DNA of 64,000 nucleotides from an uncultured Pseudomonadales bacterium (GTDB taxonomy: Bacteria > Pseudomonadota > Gammaproteobacteria > Pseudomonadales > Porticoccaceae). The stretch's first letter is position 1, and each line of letters opens with the position of its first letter. This document shows positions 49,742-60,025 of the stretch, piece after piece. The translations under genes and the position numbers were made by a program. The stretch is taken from positions 62,001 through 126,000 of the forward strand of contig CALSSA010000001.1 of assembly GCA_943788875.1 (NCBI GenBank). Reading direction: 5' to 3'. The notes under the pieces are model-generated. The model searched no databases and was not told the origin of the DNA. It worked only from the letters and a program-made list of their open reading frames with translations.

Positions 49742-50956
49742 ATGAAACGCGCAGTTATCACAGGACTTGGCATTGTTTCCTGTCTGGGAAATGATAAAGA
49801 GGCTGTAACTAAGTCCTTAAGAGAAGGAATTTCAGGTATTCGCCGCCGCGATGATTTTGCGGAAATGGGACTGCGCTGTAATGTTGGCGCAGTACTGGAT
49901 ATCGACCCCAAAGAACATATAGATCGCAAAATTCTGCGTTTTATGGGCCCTTCATCAGCCTATGCCTACATAGCGACCGATCGCGCCATCGCCGATGCCG
50001 GACTTAGCGAAGAGCAGGTTTCCAACCACCGCACTGGTTTGGTTATGGGTTCAGGTGGTGTCTCCGGCGAGATGTTTGTCGAGAGTATCGATGTGATGCG
50101 CGATCGTGGCATTAAACGCGCTGGCCCCTATCGAGTAACCCAGATTATGGCCAGTGCCGTGTCAGCCAACGTAGCCACTCCATTTAAGATTAAAGGTGTT
50201 AACTACAGCCTGGCATCAGCCTGTGCTACCAGCGCTCATTGTATTGGGCATGCGGTAGAACTGATCCAACTGGGTAAGCAGGATGTGCTGCTGGCTGGCG
50301 GCTCCGATGACATGCATTGGTCTATGGCCGGCATGTTTGACGCCATGGGCGCACTGACCAGCAAATATAATGACACCCCAGAAATTGCCTCCCGCGCCTA
50401 TGATGCAGACCGGGATGGATTTGCTCCTGGTCTGGGTGCCGGGACAGTGGTTGTGGAAGAACTGGAACATGCACTGGCCCGCGGTGCCAATATTATCTGT
50501 GAAGTGACCGGCTACGGCGCCACCTCAGATGGTGCAGATATGGTATCGCCCTCAGGCGAAGGTGCAGAGCGCTGCATGAAGATGGCCATGGAGACCGCTC
50601 AAGGCCCCATCGACTACATCAACACCCATGGCACCAGCACTCCAGTGGGTGATGTTGCCGAGCTGGGCGCGATCCGCAACACTTTTCCTGATAACTGCCC
50701 AGATATCAGCTCAACCAAATCCCTCTCTGGCCATAGTCTTGGTGCTGCAGGTGTCCATGAGGCTATCTACTGCATGCTGATGATGCAGGGTGACTTTGTC
50801 GCTGGCTCCGCCAATATTGATAACCTCGACGAACATGCCGAAGGCCTGCCAATATTGCTGAAGACTAAAGACAAGAAGCTTAATCGAGTGATGAGTAACA
50901 GCTTTGGCTTTGGTGGTACCAACGCCACATTGGTGATGGAACGCTACAATGGCTGA
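49742..50956 (+). CDS. fabB: Beta-ketoacyl-ACP synthase I
   Basis: 404 residues. The catalytic triad is visible: Cys161 in [11 protein letters not shown], His296 in [12 protein letters not shown] and His331 in [10 protein letters not shown]. It elongates the cis-3-decenoyl product of FabA toward unsaturated fatty acids. It is downstream of fabA in the same operon, and a strong terminator follows. Confidence 0.97.
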   Translation: MKRAVITGLGIVSCLGNDKEAVTKSLREGISGIRRRDDFAEMGLRCNVGAVLDIDPKEHIDRKILRFMGPSSAYAYIATDRAIADAGLSEEQVSNHRTGLVMGSGGVSGEMFVESIDVMRDRGIKRAGPYRVTQIMASAVSANVATPFKIKGVNYSLASACATSAHCIGHAVELIQLGKQDVLLAGGSDDMHWSMAGMFDAMGALTSKYNDTPEIASRAYDADRDGFAPGLGAGTVVVEELEHALARGANIICEVTGYGATSDGADMVSPSGEGAERCMKMAMETAQGPIDYINTHGTSTPVGDVAELGAIRNTFPDNCPDISSTKSLSGHSLGAAGVHEAIYCMLMMQGDFVAGSANIDNLDEHAEGLPILLKTKDKKLNRVMSNSFGFGGTNATLVMERYNG

Positions 50957-50970
50957 TTCCAGCCAGCTGT

Positions 50971-51000
50971 TAAAAAAGGCGACTTCGGTCGCCTTTTTTT
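50971..51000 (+). terminator. Terminator of fabAB
   Basis: GGCGAC-TTCG-GTCGCC (50978-50993) is flanked by A6 and T7. The stable TTCG loop and T run make it a textbook rho-independent terminator; the A run makes it usable from the other side too. Confidence 0.92.
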
Positions 51001-51077
51001 ATACGCCTTAAAAACCCGGCCCGAAAAAAAAGGGAACCAACAATATGACTCCCCTCTTCTAGACATAGCTGCAGAGA

Positions 51078-51554
51078 TTACAGAGCAGCTAAAATCGCCT
51101 CGGCACTGGAACCCTCCAGAGCGGCCTCATCTACATTAAGCAGAGTCACGACCCCGTCATCAACAACCATAGCAAAGCGTTTACTGCGCGAACCCATACC
51201 AAAACCAGAACCATCCAACACCAGACCCAGAGCCTCGGTGAAAGTACCGTTGCCATCGGCAAGCATCTGGATATGCTCGGCATTGGCCGACTGGCCCCAG
51301 GCATGCATAACAAACACATCGTTGACCGACATGCAGGCAACTGTGTCTACGCCCTTAGCTTTAATATCGTCCACATGAACAACAAAGCCAGGCAGATGAG
51401 CTGCAGAGCAAGTGGGGGTAAATGCGCCTGGTACAGCAAACAGCACAACCTTTTTACCCACAAACAGATCTGCAGTGCTTAAGCCAGTGGGACCCTCTGC
51501 ACCCATCACTGTGAACATGCCCTCAGGAATTTTGTCGCCAACTTGAATTGTCAT
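51078..51554 (-). CDS. Peroxiredoxin, Prx5/AhpE-like
   Basis: 158 residues. The peroxidatic Cys49 lies in VPGAFTPTCSAAHLPGF, the Prx5-group signature. It reduces hydroperoxides, probably with glutathione/glutaredoxin as donor, as in related proteins; a second cysteine is found in VACMSVND. It is a single gene between fabB (convergent) and ssb. Confidence 0.93.
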   Translation of the reverse strand: MTIQVGDKIPEGMFTVMGAEGPTGLSTADLFVGKKVVLFAVPGAFTPTCSAAHLPGFVVHVDDIKAKGVDTVACMSVNDVFVMHAWGQSANAEHIQMLADGNGTFTEALGLVLDGSGFGMGSRSKRFAMVVDDGVVTLLNVDEAALEGSSAEAILAAL

Positions 51555-51628
51555 ATCAACCTCTCATTATTTATCGTTAGTGAGCGGCGCAAAGTGTCGC
51601 GCCGTTTTACAGAATCTATCGCTATGAT

Positions 51629-52150
51629 TTAAAACGGAATCTCATCATCACCAATAAAGCCACCAGCTGGCGGCTGCTGCTGAGGTGCCTGTTGTGACTG
51701 TTGCTGAGGTGCCTGTTGTGACTGTTGCTGAGGAGCCTGTTGCGACTGCTGCTGCGGAGCCTGAGGTGCAGACTGCTGGGAATAATCCCCCATACCGCCG
51801 CCCTGCTGGCCACCGCGGCTGTCCAGCATTTGCATTTCACTGGCAACAACTTCTGTTGTATAGCGGTCCTGACCATCCTGACCCTGCCACTTGCGAGTTC
51901 GCAGAGAACCCTCAACATAGAGCTTAGAGCCCTTCTTCACATATTCGCCCGCAATCTCTGCCAGACGATTGAAAAATACCACTCGGTGCCATTCAGTGCG
52001 CTCCTGCTGGTCACCAGTATTTTTGTCCTTCCATGACTCAGATGTCGCAATACTGAGATTAGTCACAGCACCACCAGAAGGCATAAAGCGCGTTTCCGGG
52101 TCCTGACCACAGTTACCTACAATGATGACTTTATTGACTCCGCGTGCCAT
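51629..52150 (-). CDS. ssb: Single-stranded DNA-binding protein
   Basis: 173 residues. The OB fold ([21 protein letters not shown] to about 110) is followed by a Gln/Pro/Ala linker with repeated QQAPQQQS units and the conserved acidic tip DDEIPF that docks partner proteins. It coats single-stranded DNA in replication and repair. It is followed upstream by an MFS gene and uvrA, the Pseudomonas order. Confidence 0.97.
   Translation of the reverse strand: MARGVNKVIIVGNCGQDPETRFMPSGGAVTNLSIATSESWKDKNTGDQQERTEWHRVVFFNRLAEIAGEYVKKGSKLYVEGSLRTRKWQGQDGQDRYTTEVVASEMQMLDSRGGQQGGGMGDYSQQSAPQAPQQQSQQAPQQQSQQAPQQQSQQAPQQQPPAGGFIGDDEIPF
51680..51775 (-). repeat. Four 24-bp tandem repeats in the ssb linker
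   Basis: Copies 1 and 2 (51680-51703, 51704-51727) are identical, copy 3 (51728-51751) differs at three places and copy 4 is degenerate. The unit encodes eight residues (QQAPQQQS), so length changes keep the frame and the C-terminal tip. Confidence 0.92.
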
Positions 52151-52180
52151 TTTATTCCCCTGTTCTCTGCTAATTTACGT

Positions 52181-53593
52181 TCAGTTAAAATACGGTTTCA
52201 GACTTGGCATATCTGCAGTCTGCTTGTCGACTTTGATATAGGCCAGCTGCTCGCCTTTGACAATAAGTATATCTTCAACACCAGTTATAGTTGAAATTAT
52301 TTTTACAAAATCCTCGTGCTCTAGATCACCTATTTGTAACACTAGGGTTCGCATGGGTCGCGGACTCTGCAGCCCGAGAGCCAACAGCCACCAAATCATC
52401 ACAATAACGCCCAGCAGCATAAACAATCCATCCACACCGAACTGCTGCAGACTCCAGCCGCCCAATGTGCCGCCAACAAAGGCTCCAAAGAACTGGCAGG
52501 TAGAATAAATACCCATTGCAGTGCCGCGACTGCCAGCGGGGCAGACCTTGCTTAACCAAGATGGCAATGAAGCCTCAAGCAGATTAAAAGCAGCAAAGAA
52601 CAGCAGCAACATCAGCGGTGTTATCAGCGCAGTGCGCTGCCAGCCCAATACCAACAACGCCACCGCCATCAGAGCCACAGCAGAGCAAAAACTGACTGTC
52701 TGACGCTGGAGTTTTTCACCTAACACCATGGCCGGAATCATCACAACAAAACCTCCACCCAAGAGCGCTAGATAGACCCACCAAAGTTGGTCACCACCTA
52801 TACCCAACTCATTGGCCAGGATATCTGGTATCACTACAAAGGCCGCCATCAGAGCAAGGTGCAGGGCAAAAACACCAAAGTTCAGGCGCATCAAAGTAGG
52901 CTCTCGCAGCAGGCTGCCGACCTGACTGAGATCAGCCCGAGTCTCGCGATTTAAATGGGTGCTCACCACATTGGGCACAAACAGCAAAAAGATAGCAATC
53001 CCCGCTAGGCCCAACAGCGCCGTTAACCAGAATACGCCTGACAGACCTATGCTAGCTGCCACCAGCGGGCCAACAATCATCGCCAGGATAAATGACAGAC
53101 CGATACTAGCGCCGATGCCCGCCATTGCCACAGTGCGCTTTTCTTCAGATGTGAGATCCGTCACCATCGCCATCAATGTACTGGCGATCGCTCCCATACC
53201 CTGGAGTCCGCGACCTATAATCAGCCCGGTCATAGTATCGGCCATTGCCGCCACCAGACTGCCGAGCACAAACATCAGCAGTCCAGCCACAATAACCGGA
53301 CGACGGCCAATCTTATCCGACAGCAAACCCAGAGGGATTTGTAATATAGCCTGAGCCAAACCATAGATGCCCAGCGCCAGACCAAGCAGCAAGGGGCTGG
53401 CTCCTACGTACTGGTGCTGGTAAAGCGCCAATACCGGCAACACCATAAACAGGCCGAGCATGCGGAAGCCATACAGACTGGCGAGAGAAGCTACAGCGCG
53501 GCGCTCCATGGAAGAGAACGGCGTGCTAGGGGGCGATGATTGGGGCGATTGAGTCAAGGCGTTGTCAGGTCTATTAGGTCGGTGGAGCGGCAT
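52181..53593 (-). CDS. MFS transporter with C-terminal ferredoxin-like domain (YajR-like)
   Basis: 470 residues: twelve membrane helices with the MFS motif GLLSDKIGRRPVI, then a soluble C-terminal domain (about 400-470, TLVLQIGDLEHEDFVKIIS) like the YAM domain of YajR. The first 28 residues are polar and Pro/Ser-rich; MERRAVASL at residue 29 is an alternative start. It is probably a drug/proton antiporter, substrate unknown. Its place between ssb and divergent uvrA is conserved in Pseudomonas. Confidence 0.92.
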   Translation of the reverse strand: MPLHRPNRPDNALTQSPQSSPPSTPFSSMERRAVASLASLYGFRMLGLFMVLPVLALYQHQYVGASPLLLGLALGIYGLAQAILQIPLGLLSDKIGRRPVIVAGLLMFVLGSLVAAMADTMTGLIIGRGLQGMGAIASTLMAMVTDLTSEEKRTVAMAGIGASIGLSFILAMIVGPLVAASIGLSGVFWLTALLGLAGIAIFLLFVPNVVSTHLNRETRADLSQVGSLLREPTLMRLNFGVFALHLALMAAFVVIPDILANELGIGGDQLWWVYLALLGGGFVVMIPAMVLGEKLQRQTVSFCSAVALMAVALLVLGWQRTALITPLMLLLFFAAFNLLEASLPSWLSKVCPAGSRGTAMGIYSTCQFFGAFVGGTLGGWSLQQFGVDGLFMLLGVIVMIWWLLALGLQSPRPMRTLVLQIGDLEHEDFVKIISTITGVEDILIVKGEQLAYIKVDKQTADMPSLKPYFN

Positions 53594-53709
53594 CTTAACA
53601 GCGCAGCAGAGTGGCGAAAATATTTATCACAATTATTTTGCAATTAGGGTCTGCCGCAGGGTCTGTGCCGTATTCTCTACTTAAGTAACTAGATAAACAT
53701 CAATTGATT

Positions 53710-53739
53710 TTGCCCTAGCTTGCAGTTGGGCTCTATAAT
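53710..53739 (+). promoter_or_regulatory. Candidate sigma-70 promoter of uvrA
   Basis: TTGCCC and a perfect TATAAT are separated by 18 bases, 32 bases before the uvrA start. I looked for an SOS box (CTG-N10-CAG) in 53594-53770 and did not see one. Confidence 0.5.
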
Positions 53740-53770
53740 TATGGGTTTAACCAAGAGATAAGAAGCATTA

Positions 53771-56593
53771 ATGGATACCATTCAGGTTCGCGGCGCACGT
53801 ACCCACAATCTTAAAAATATTGATCTCGACATTCCCCGTGACAAGTTGATTGTGATCACTGGTCTGTCAGGCTCAGGCAAATCATCTCTGGCATTTGATA
53901 CATTGTATGCAGAGGGACAGCGACGCTATGTAGAGTCTCTGTCTACCTATGCCAGACAATTTCTATCAATGATGGAAAAGCCCGATGTCGATCATGTCGA
54001 GGGGCTTTCTCCGGCGATCTCCATCGAGCAGAAATCCACCTCCCACAATCCGCGGTCAACCGTGGGCACCATCACCGAAATCTATGATTATCTGCGCCTG
54101 CTATTTGCCCGCGCCGGTGAACCCCGCTGTCCAGAGCATGGCCAGCCGTTAAATGCCCAGACCGTCAGCCAGATGGTGGATCAGGTTCTGGCCCTGCCCG
54201 AAGGCAGCAAACTGATGTTGCTGGCGCCAGTGATCAAAGATCGTAAAGGCGAGCACCTGCATCTGTTTGATAGTTTGCGTCGACAGGGTTTTATCCGCGC
54301 CAGAATTGATGGATTGGTCTGTGATCTTGATGAAGCCCCGGCCTTAGATAAAAAGAAAAAACATAGCATCGAAGTGGTCGTGGATCGCTTTAAGGTCAAG
54401 GAAGATATAGGCCTGCGTCTGGCTGAGTCCTTTGAAACTGCGCTGGCTCTGGCGGAGGGTCTGGCGATGATCAGCTATATGGATGGCGACCAGCCGGATC
54501 AGATTTTCAGCGCCAAATTCGCCTGCCCAATCTGCAACTACAGCCTTAACGAATTGGAACCCAGACTGTTCTCATTTAACAATCCAGCTGGTGCCTGCCC
54601 TACCTGTGACGGTCTGGGTGTGCATCAATTCTTTGATATCGATCGCGTGATCCAGCATCCAGAAGCCTCCATCTCCGAGGGCGCCATTCGTGGCTGGGAT
54701 CGCCGGACTCTGTTTTATTACAATATGCTCACCAGTCTGGCCGAGCATTACGACTTTGATATAGAACAGCCCTGGGAAAAACTCTCAGCCATTCACCAAC
54801 AGAAGATTCTGTTTGGTAGTGATGACGAAGAAATTACCTTTAACTATGTTAATGACCGGGGCACCGTATTCCGTCGTCAGCATAAGTTTGAAGGGGTCAT
54901 CCATAATATGGAGCGCCGCTATCGCGAAACTGAATCCACCTCAGTGCGCGAAGAGCTGACCAAATATATGGCTACCTCCAACTGCCCGGAATGCTCAGGC
55001 ACGCGCCTGCGCAAATCTGCGCGCAATGTCTTTATTGATGATCGCCGCATTGAAGATATTGTGTGCATGCCTGTCGGTGATTGCAGCGACTATTTTGAAC
55101 ACCTTGACCTGCCGGGACGCCAGGGTGAGATTGCCGAAAAAATTGTTAAAGAAATCCGCCAGCGCTTTAATTTCCTTGTCGATGTCGGCCTTAACTACCT
55201 GTCATTAAACCGCAGTGCCGACACTCTATCCGGTGGTGAAGCCCAGCGAATTAGACTGGCCAGCCAGATTGGTGCCGGTCTGGTGGGGGTTATGTATATT
55301 CTCGACGAGCCCTCCATCGGTCTGCACCAGCGCGACAACGAGCGACTGCTTAAAACATTGGTGCGTCTGCGTGATCTGGGCAATACAGTAATCGTGGTCG
55401 AGCATGACGAAGACGCTATCGCCTCCGCAGACCATATTATTGATATAGGCCCGGGGGCCGGTATTCATGGTGGCGAGATCGTTGCCGAAGGTACAGCCAA
55501 GCAGATCAAAGCCAACAAAAACTCCATTACTGGACAGTTCCTATCCGGCAAACGGGGCATTGTTATTCCCAAAGAGCGCAATAAGGGCAAAGGTAAGATG
55601 CTCAGTATTACCGGAGCCTCAGGCAATAACCTACAAAATATCGACCTGCAGATTCCCCAGGGTGTATTCACCTGTATCACCGGTGTATCCGGCTCAGGCA
55701 AGTCCACCTTGATCAATGAAACTCTTTACCCCGCAGCTGCCGTGGCGCTAAATAAAGCCACCACCTTAAAGCCTGCCGCCCACAAAAAAATAACCGGCCT
55801 CAACCATCTGGATAAATGCATCGACATTAACCAGAGTCCCATTGGCCGCACCCCGCGCTCCAATCCCGCCACCTACACGGGGATTTTTACCCCGGTGCGC
55901 GAGCTGTTTGCCGGCACCCAGGAAGCCCGTTCAAGGGGCTACAACCCAGGGCGCTTCAGCTTTAATGTTAAGGGCGGTCGCTGTGAAGCCTGTCAGGGCG
56001 ACGGCGTGACCAAGGTCGAGATGCACTTTTTGCCCGATGTCTATGTGCCCTGCGATGTGTGCAAAGGCAAGCGCTACAATCGCGAAACTTTAGATGTACA
56101 TTTTAAAGGCAAAAATATCCATCAGGTATTGGAGATGACCATCGAAGATGCCAGAGAATTCTTTGATGCCATTCCAGCCATTGCCCGCAAACTGCAAACT
56201 CTGATTGATGTGGGCCTGTCTTATATTAGTCTCGGTCAGTCAGCCACCACTTTATCTGGCGGTGAAGCCCAGCGAGTCAAGCTATCGAAAGAACTGTCGA
56301 AACGGGATACAGGCAAGACACTCTATATTCTCGATGAGCCAACCACAGGTCTACACTTCCATGATATTGAACAGTTGTTAGCTGTACTTCATCGCCTGCG
56401 CGACCATGGCAACACAGTGGTGGTGATTGAGCATAATCTGGATGTGATTAAGACCGCAGACTGGATTGTTGACCTGGGGCCAGAGGGCGGTTCAGGGGGC
56501 GGTCAGATTGTAGCCAGCGGAACCCCGGAAGAAGTCGCCAAGGTCAAAGGCTCCCACACCGGGCATTTTCTAAAGGGTATTCTGGCGGGCTGA
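53771..56593 (+). CDS. uvrA: Excinuclease ABC subunit A
   Basis: 940 residues. Two ABC modules are present: Walker [12 protein letters not shown] near residue 30 and [11 protein letters not shown] near 640, with signatures [16 protein letters not shown] and [15 protein letters not shown]. Zinc modules are [10 protein letters not shown]...CPTC and [11 protein letters not shown]...CDVC. It finds DNA damage and loads UvrB in nucleotide excision repair. Its 3' end overlaps the convergent DUF3581 gene by 24 bases. Confidence 0.98.
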   Translation: MDTIQVRGARTHNLKNIDLDIPRDKLIVITGLSGSGKSSLAFDTLYAEGQRRYVESLSTYARQFLSMMEKPDVDHVEGLSPAISIEQKSTSHNPRSTVGTITEIYDYLRLLFARAGEPRCPEHGQPLNAQTVSQMVDQVLALPEGSKLMLLAPVIKDRKGEHLHLFDSLRRQGFIRARIDGLVCDLDEAPALDKKKKHSIEVVVDRFKVKEDIGLRLAESFETALALAEGLAMISYMDGDQPDQIFSAKFACPICNYSLNELEPRLFSFNNPAGACPTCDGLGVHQFFDIDRVIQHPEASISEGAIRGWDRRTLFYYNMLTSLAEHYDFDIEQPWEKLSAIHQQKILFGSDDEEITFNYVNDRGTVFRRQHKFEGVIHNMERRYRETESTSVREELTKYMATSNCPECSGTRLRKSARNVFIDDRRIEDIVCMPVGDCSDYFEHLDLPGRQGEIAEKIVKEIRQRFNFLVDVGLNYLSLNRSADTLSGGEAQRIRLASQIGAGLVGVMYILDEPSIGLHQRDNERLLKTLVRLRDLGNTVIVVEHDEDAIASADHIIDIGPGAGIHGGEIVAEGTAKQIKANKNSITGQFLSGKRGIVIPKERNKGKGKMLSITGASGNNLQNIDLQIPQGVFTCITGVSGSGKSTLINETLYPAAAVALNKATTLKPAAHKKITGLNHLDKCIDINQSPIGRTPRSNPATYTGIFTPVRELFAGTQEARSRGYNPGRFSFNVKGGRCEACQGDGVTKVEMHFLPDVYVPCDVCKGKRYNRETLDVHFKGKNIHQVLEMTIEDAREFFDAIPAIARKLQTLIDVGLSYISLGQSATTLSGGEAQRVKLSKELSKRDTGKTLYILDEPTTGLHFHDIEQLLAVLHRLRDHGNTVVVIEHNLDVIKTADWIVDLGPEGGSGGGQIVASGTPEEVAKVKGSHTGHFLKGILAG

Positions 56594-57271
56594 GTAGTCG
56601 GCAACCATGTCATCAATAGCGGCTTGCTGGTATTCCCTCAGGCCGCTAAGAATAAGTTTCTTAACACCAGTGCCCACAGTTTTGCCCTCATCCACAAGGC
56701 GGAACTGAAATTCTGCATCACCGCGTTTGCCGTTCACTTCAAGGCTGGTGCCAGCCAGCTCCACTGCTGGCAGTGTCAGATCCAGAGTATCAAAGTGCAA
56801 AGACATCGACTCATAGATCACCAGTGGGCGCTGGGGATTAATCATCACCTGATGCTCAGCCATTAGTGGCACCAGCAGATGGGGGAAATTTTGCCCGGAA
56901 AAAACCACATAGTTTTTGACTAGCTGTTCTATTATTTGCTCATTATTAACAATATCACCACTGCGGCTCACCTGCAGATAGGATTTATCGCGGCCGTCGA
57001 CAATCTCAAACTCAGCCCCAGGTGACGCAGGAAACAATAGCCCAGTATCACTGCCCACCATGCCGGCAAAGCTAAATGACATATCCTGACTTAGACCATA
57101 GCGCTGCAGCACTAAAGCAAAAAGTAAATCCCCAGGTACACAGAAGCGCTTGCTATCCGGGTCATGAATCGGATTAAAATCATTGCTGATCGACTTGGCA
57201 AAATTACTGCCCTGCTCAGCGCTAATAGTTATATCTGTTTGATTTTGGTTGTAAAAATTATCAAGAAACAT
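56570..57271 (-). CDS. DUF3581 family protein
   Basis: 233 residues. It has a MaoC/hot-dog-like look: [20 protein letters not shown] resembles the dehydratase active-site loop (N-x-H-D), followed by beta-rich stretches and [13 protein letters not shown]. The family is gammaproteobacterial and has no known reaction. It is a single gene, convergent with uvrA. Confidence 0.88.
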   Translation of the reverse strand: MFLDNFYNQNQTDITISAEQGSNFAKSISNDFNPIHDPDSKRFCVPGDLLFALVLQRYGLSQDMSFSFAGMVGSDTGLLFPASPGAEFEIVDGRDKSYLQVSRSGDIVNNEQIIEQLVKNYVVFSGQNFPHLLVPLMAEHQVMINPQRPLVIYESMSLHFDTLDLTLPAVELAGTSLEVNGKRGDAEFQFRLVDEGKTVGTGVKKLILSGLREYQQAAIDDMVADYSARQNTL

Positions 57272-57377
57272 AAGTCGCCCGGCACTGTTTAGATAAGCCG
57301 CGCATACTAATGGGTTTAAAGCTCAGGTCAAGGGCCTACTGATTATGACTAGAGCAGGCTTTCAACTATCCAGCAGT

Positions 57378-57743
57378 CTAATCCAGCTCCGATTCAAATT
57401 CTTCCAACAGGTCAAGAGGTTCCATCTCCTGGCCCTCCAAAGCCTCATTCCAGTTGACACCAACCATCAGCACATCGGTATGCATGCCAGGTAGCCAGTC
57501 ATCGAGAAACTCCTCCATTTCAATGGCCACAGGGCGATAAACACCCCAGTCACCATTGCACAGAGCCTGTGCCAGCCCCTGATCAGACCAGAACGGCATC
57601 ACATCAATACTGTCATTTTCGGTTGAACCCACCAGGGCCCAGTTGTCACTGTTATCCTGCAGACCCCAGATACAGCCATTTTCAAGACATTCCACAATCA
57701 GGCGATCGAGGTTTTCCTGCATATCATCGGAGACTGGTTCCAT
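57378..57743 (-). CDS. DUF2750 family protein
   Basis: 121 residues, strongly acidic. CIWGLQDNSDNWALVGS, VMPFWSDQGLAQALCNGDWG, MEEFLDDWLPGM and LMVGVNWNEALEG form the DUF2750 pattern. It is a small cytosolic protein of unknown role, related in style to immunity/SUKH-like acidic proteins, though no toxin gene is nearby. Confidence 0.85.
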   Translation of the reverse strand: MEPVSDDMQENLDRLIVECLENGCIWGLQDNSDNWALVGSTENDSIDVMPFWSDQGLAQALCNGDWGVYRPVAIEMEEFLDDWLPGMHTDVLMVGVNWNEALEGQEMEPLDLLEEFESELD

Positions 57744-57902
57744 AACTCTTACTCAGTAGGCTTATCGGCCGATATGGTAACTGCTTTGCACCCCAGTCAC
57801 CACTGCAACCTCAGGCCAGATGCGACAATTTGCCACATTGATTAAACCCTTAATTACTTTACTCTTGCTCGCTAAATTTTCCCTGCCAATAGGTTTTTAA
57901 GC

Positions 57903-59999
57903 ATGCGATCTGCGTTTATTTCTGTCATCGGCTTTTTACTCGCCCACAACACCATAGCTGAACACAGCCACAATATTAATGAAATTACAGTACAGGCCTA
58001 CCCGCCGGTATCTCAGATCAGCACATTGTCTAATACAGGGTCCAATACAGGGCTATTTGCGACACCAGATTCCGCCGAACTGCTGCGCGCCATCCCCGGT
58101 GCCAGCTTTAATGGCAATGGTGCCATTACCGGCATTGCTCAGTACCGGGGCCTTTTTGGTGATCGTATTGCAGTGTCACTAGACAGCTCCCCAGCCCTGA
58201 CCGGCGGTCCCAATGCGATGGATACACCATTATCCTATGCCCCGGCTTCACTATTAAAAGAGCTTTCCGTGCATCGCGGCATAGCACCGGTTAGCGCCGC
58301 TCAGGAAAGTATTGGCGGTCATGTCAGCGCGCACTTTGATCGCGGCAGCTTTAACAATGGTCGACAGATGCAGCTCAGTGGGTTTGCCAACAGCCGCTTT
58401 GGCGACAATGGCAATCAATCTGCCTCCAATCTGCAGCTAGTCGCTGCCAACAAACAGCATAAAGTTGCTCTGCTCGCCTCTTATGATGAAGGCGACAGCA
58501 GCGAAGCTGGCGACAACCTGCTGCTGACCGGCAGCCAGTATCAGCGTAGCCGCACCGACCTTAGCTACGGGCTGCAGTCCGGCGTCACCAATGCCGACTT
58601 CCATATTGGCCAGATGGATATCAGCAATACAGGCACCCCAGCACTGGCTATGGATATCACCAGTGTAGAAACTGATCTGGCAGGTTTTAATCTCAGCACT
58701 GAGATTAATGACATCAAAGTAGTTGCCAACCTGGCCTGGACCGATGTGGTCCACAGCATGGACAATCACAGCTTGCGTCAAGCCCCTATGATGACCATGG
58801 ATTACAGAACCAATCTGGCCACTGCAGACAATTTATCCTGGACATTTAAGGCAGTACTACCAATCAATCAGGCCAGTCTGACTCTGGGTACTGACGGCAA
58901 TCTGGCCGACCATAACTCAGTGATCAGCAACCCAGAGAATGGCATGTTTAAACTAGTTAACTTTAATCAGGTAGAGCGCAACAGCCTAGGCATCTTTGCC
59001 GAACTGGAAGGCCAACTCGCCAGTCGCTGGAACTATGAAGCTGGTGTGCGCTTTAATCAGATCGACCTGTTGGCTGGTGACGTCAGTGCCGCAGGTATGA
59101 TGGCAATGATGGGCAGTAATGCCAACGCTCTGGCCGCCGCCTTTAATGGTCAGGACCGCGATATCAGCCACAACAATACAGATCTGGTGATTAAACTAAG
59201 CCGCGCCATCAATGCCAACACATCATTTAATATAGATATTGGTATCAAGAACCGCGCGCCCTCTTATCAGGAACTGTTTTTGTGGCTGCCATTGCCGATC
59301 ACGGCCGGTCTTGCAGATGGTCGCAGCTATATAGGCAATACTCAACTGGACTCCGAGACAGCCAAAGAAATAAATCTGGCTATCAGTCACAGCAACGGTG
59401 ACTTCTCCATAGCGCCACAGATTTTTTATCGCCGCATCAATGACTATATTCAGGGTACAGCGACCATGAATATGACCGCCAATATGGTAAGCAATATGAT
59501 GTCCGGTGCACCTGCTCTGATGCATAACAATGTCGATGCCGAGATTTACGGGCTGGACGCTAACTGGAGCTACAGCATCAACAGCAGCTGGTCTGTCGAC
59601 GGGCTGTTTAGCTATGTTCGCGGCAAGCGCACAGATGTTGCCGACAACCTGTACCGCATTGCACCGGCCAATAACCGCATCAGCCTGCACTATAGCCCCG
59701 CCAGCTTCGAGCAAAAGTTACAGCTCAGCATCGAATCCCATATTTACGCCAAACAGGGCAAAATCGCCAGCTTTAATGGCGAGTCCGAGTCTGCAGGCTA
59801 TGGTTTGATCAATCTGGCAGGCCAATGGTCCGTGAATAAAAATTTGCAGATCCAGGCTGGAGTAGCCAATCTTTTCGACCGCTTGGCAGTCAATCATCTG
59901 AGTGGCCGCAACCGCGCTCTGGGCAGTGATATTGCTCTGAGTGCAGGCATACCGGATACAGGCAGAAACCTTTATATTGCACTGCAAATCAACTGGTAA
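57903..59999 (+). CDS. TonB-dependent outer-membrane receptor, OprC-like (copper?)
   Basis: 698 residues. A signal peptide (about 1-19) is followed by a plug domain with LLRAIPGASFNGNGAITGIA, QYRGLFGDRI and LKELSVHRGIAPV, then a beta barrel that ends in the aromatic LYIALQINW. Methionine-rich external segments stand out: APMMTMDYR, AAGMMAMMGSNANA, and TATMNMTANMVSNMMSGAPALMHN-type runs near residues 520-545. VVHSMDNHSLRQ recalls the TonB-dependent copper receptor family (OprC/NosA). Copper or another soft metal is my inference. It forms an operon with the two-component genes 26 bases downstream. Confidence 0.85.
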   Translation: MRSAFISVIGFLLAHNTIAEHSHNINEITVQAYPPVSQISTLSNTGSNTGLFATPDSAELLRAIPGASFNGNGAITGIAQYRGLFGDRIAVSLDSSPALTGGPNAMDTPLSYAPASLLKELSVHRGIAPVSAAQESIGGHVSAHFDRGSFNNGRQMQLSGFANSRFGDNGNQSASNLQLVAANKQHKVALLASYDEGDSSEAGDNLLLTGSQYQRSRTDLSYGLQSGVTNADFHIGQMDISNTGTPALAMDITSVETDLAGFNLSTEINDIKVVANLAWTDVVHSMDNHSLRQAPMMTMDYRTNLATADNLSWTFKAVLPINQASLTLGTDGNLADHNSVISNPENGMFKLVNFNQVERNSLGIFAELEGQLASRWNYEAGVRFNQIDLLAGDVSAAGMMAMMGSNANALAAAFNGQDRDISHNNTDLVIKLSRAINANTSFNIDIGIKNRAPSYQELFLWLPLPITAGLADGRSYIGNTQLDSETAKEINLAISHSNGDFSIAPQIFYRRINDYIQGTATMNMTANMVSNMMSGAPALMHNNVDAEIYGLDANWSYSINSSWSVDGLFSYVRGKRTDVADNLYRIAPANNRISLHYSPASFEQKLQLSIESHIYAKQGKIASFNGESESAGYGLINLAGQWSVNKNLQIQAGVANLFDRLAVNHLSGRNRALGSDIALSAGIPDTGRNLYIALQINW

Positions 60000-60025
60000 G
60001 ACGGGATTTCTGATACCATTTGCCC

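Noticed and set aside
57378-57743. Immunity protein of a toxin system
   Set aside because: The acidic protein fits DUF2750, and no toxin or secretion gene is adjacent.
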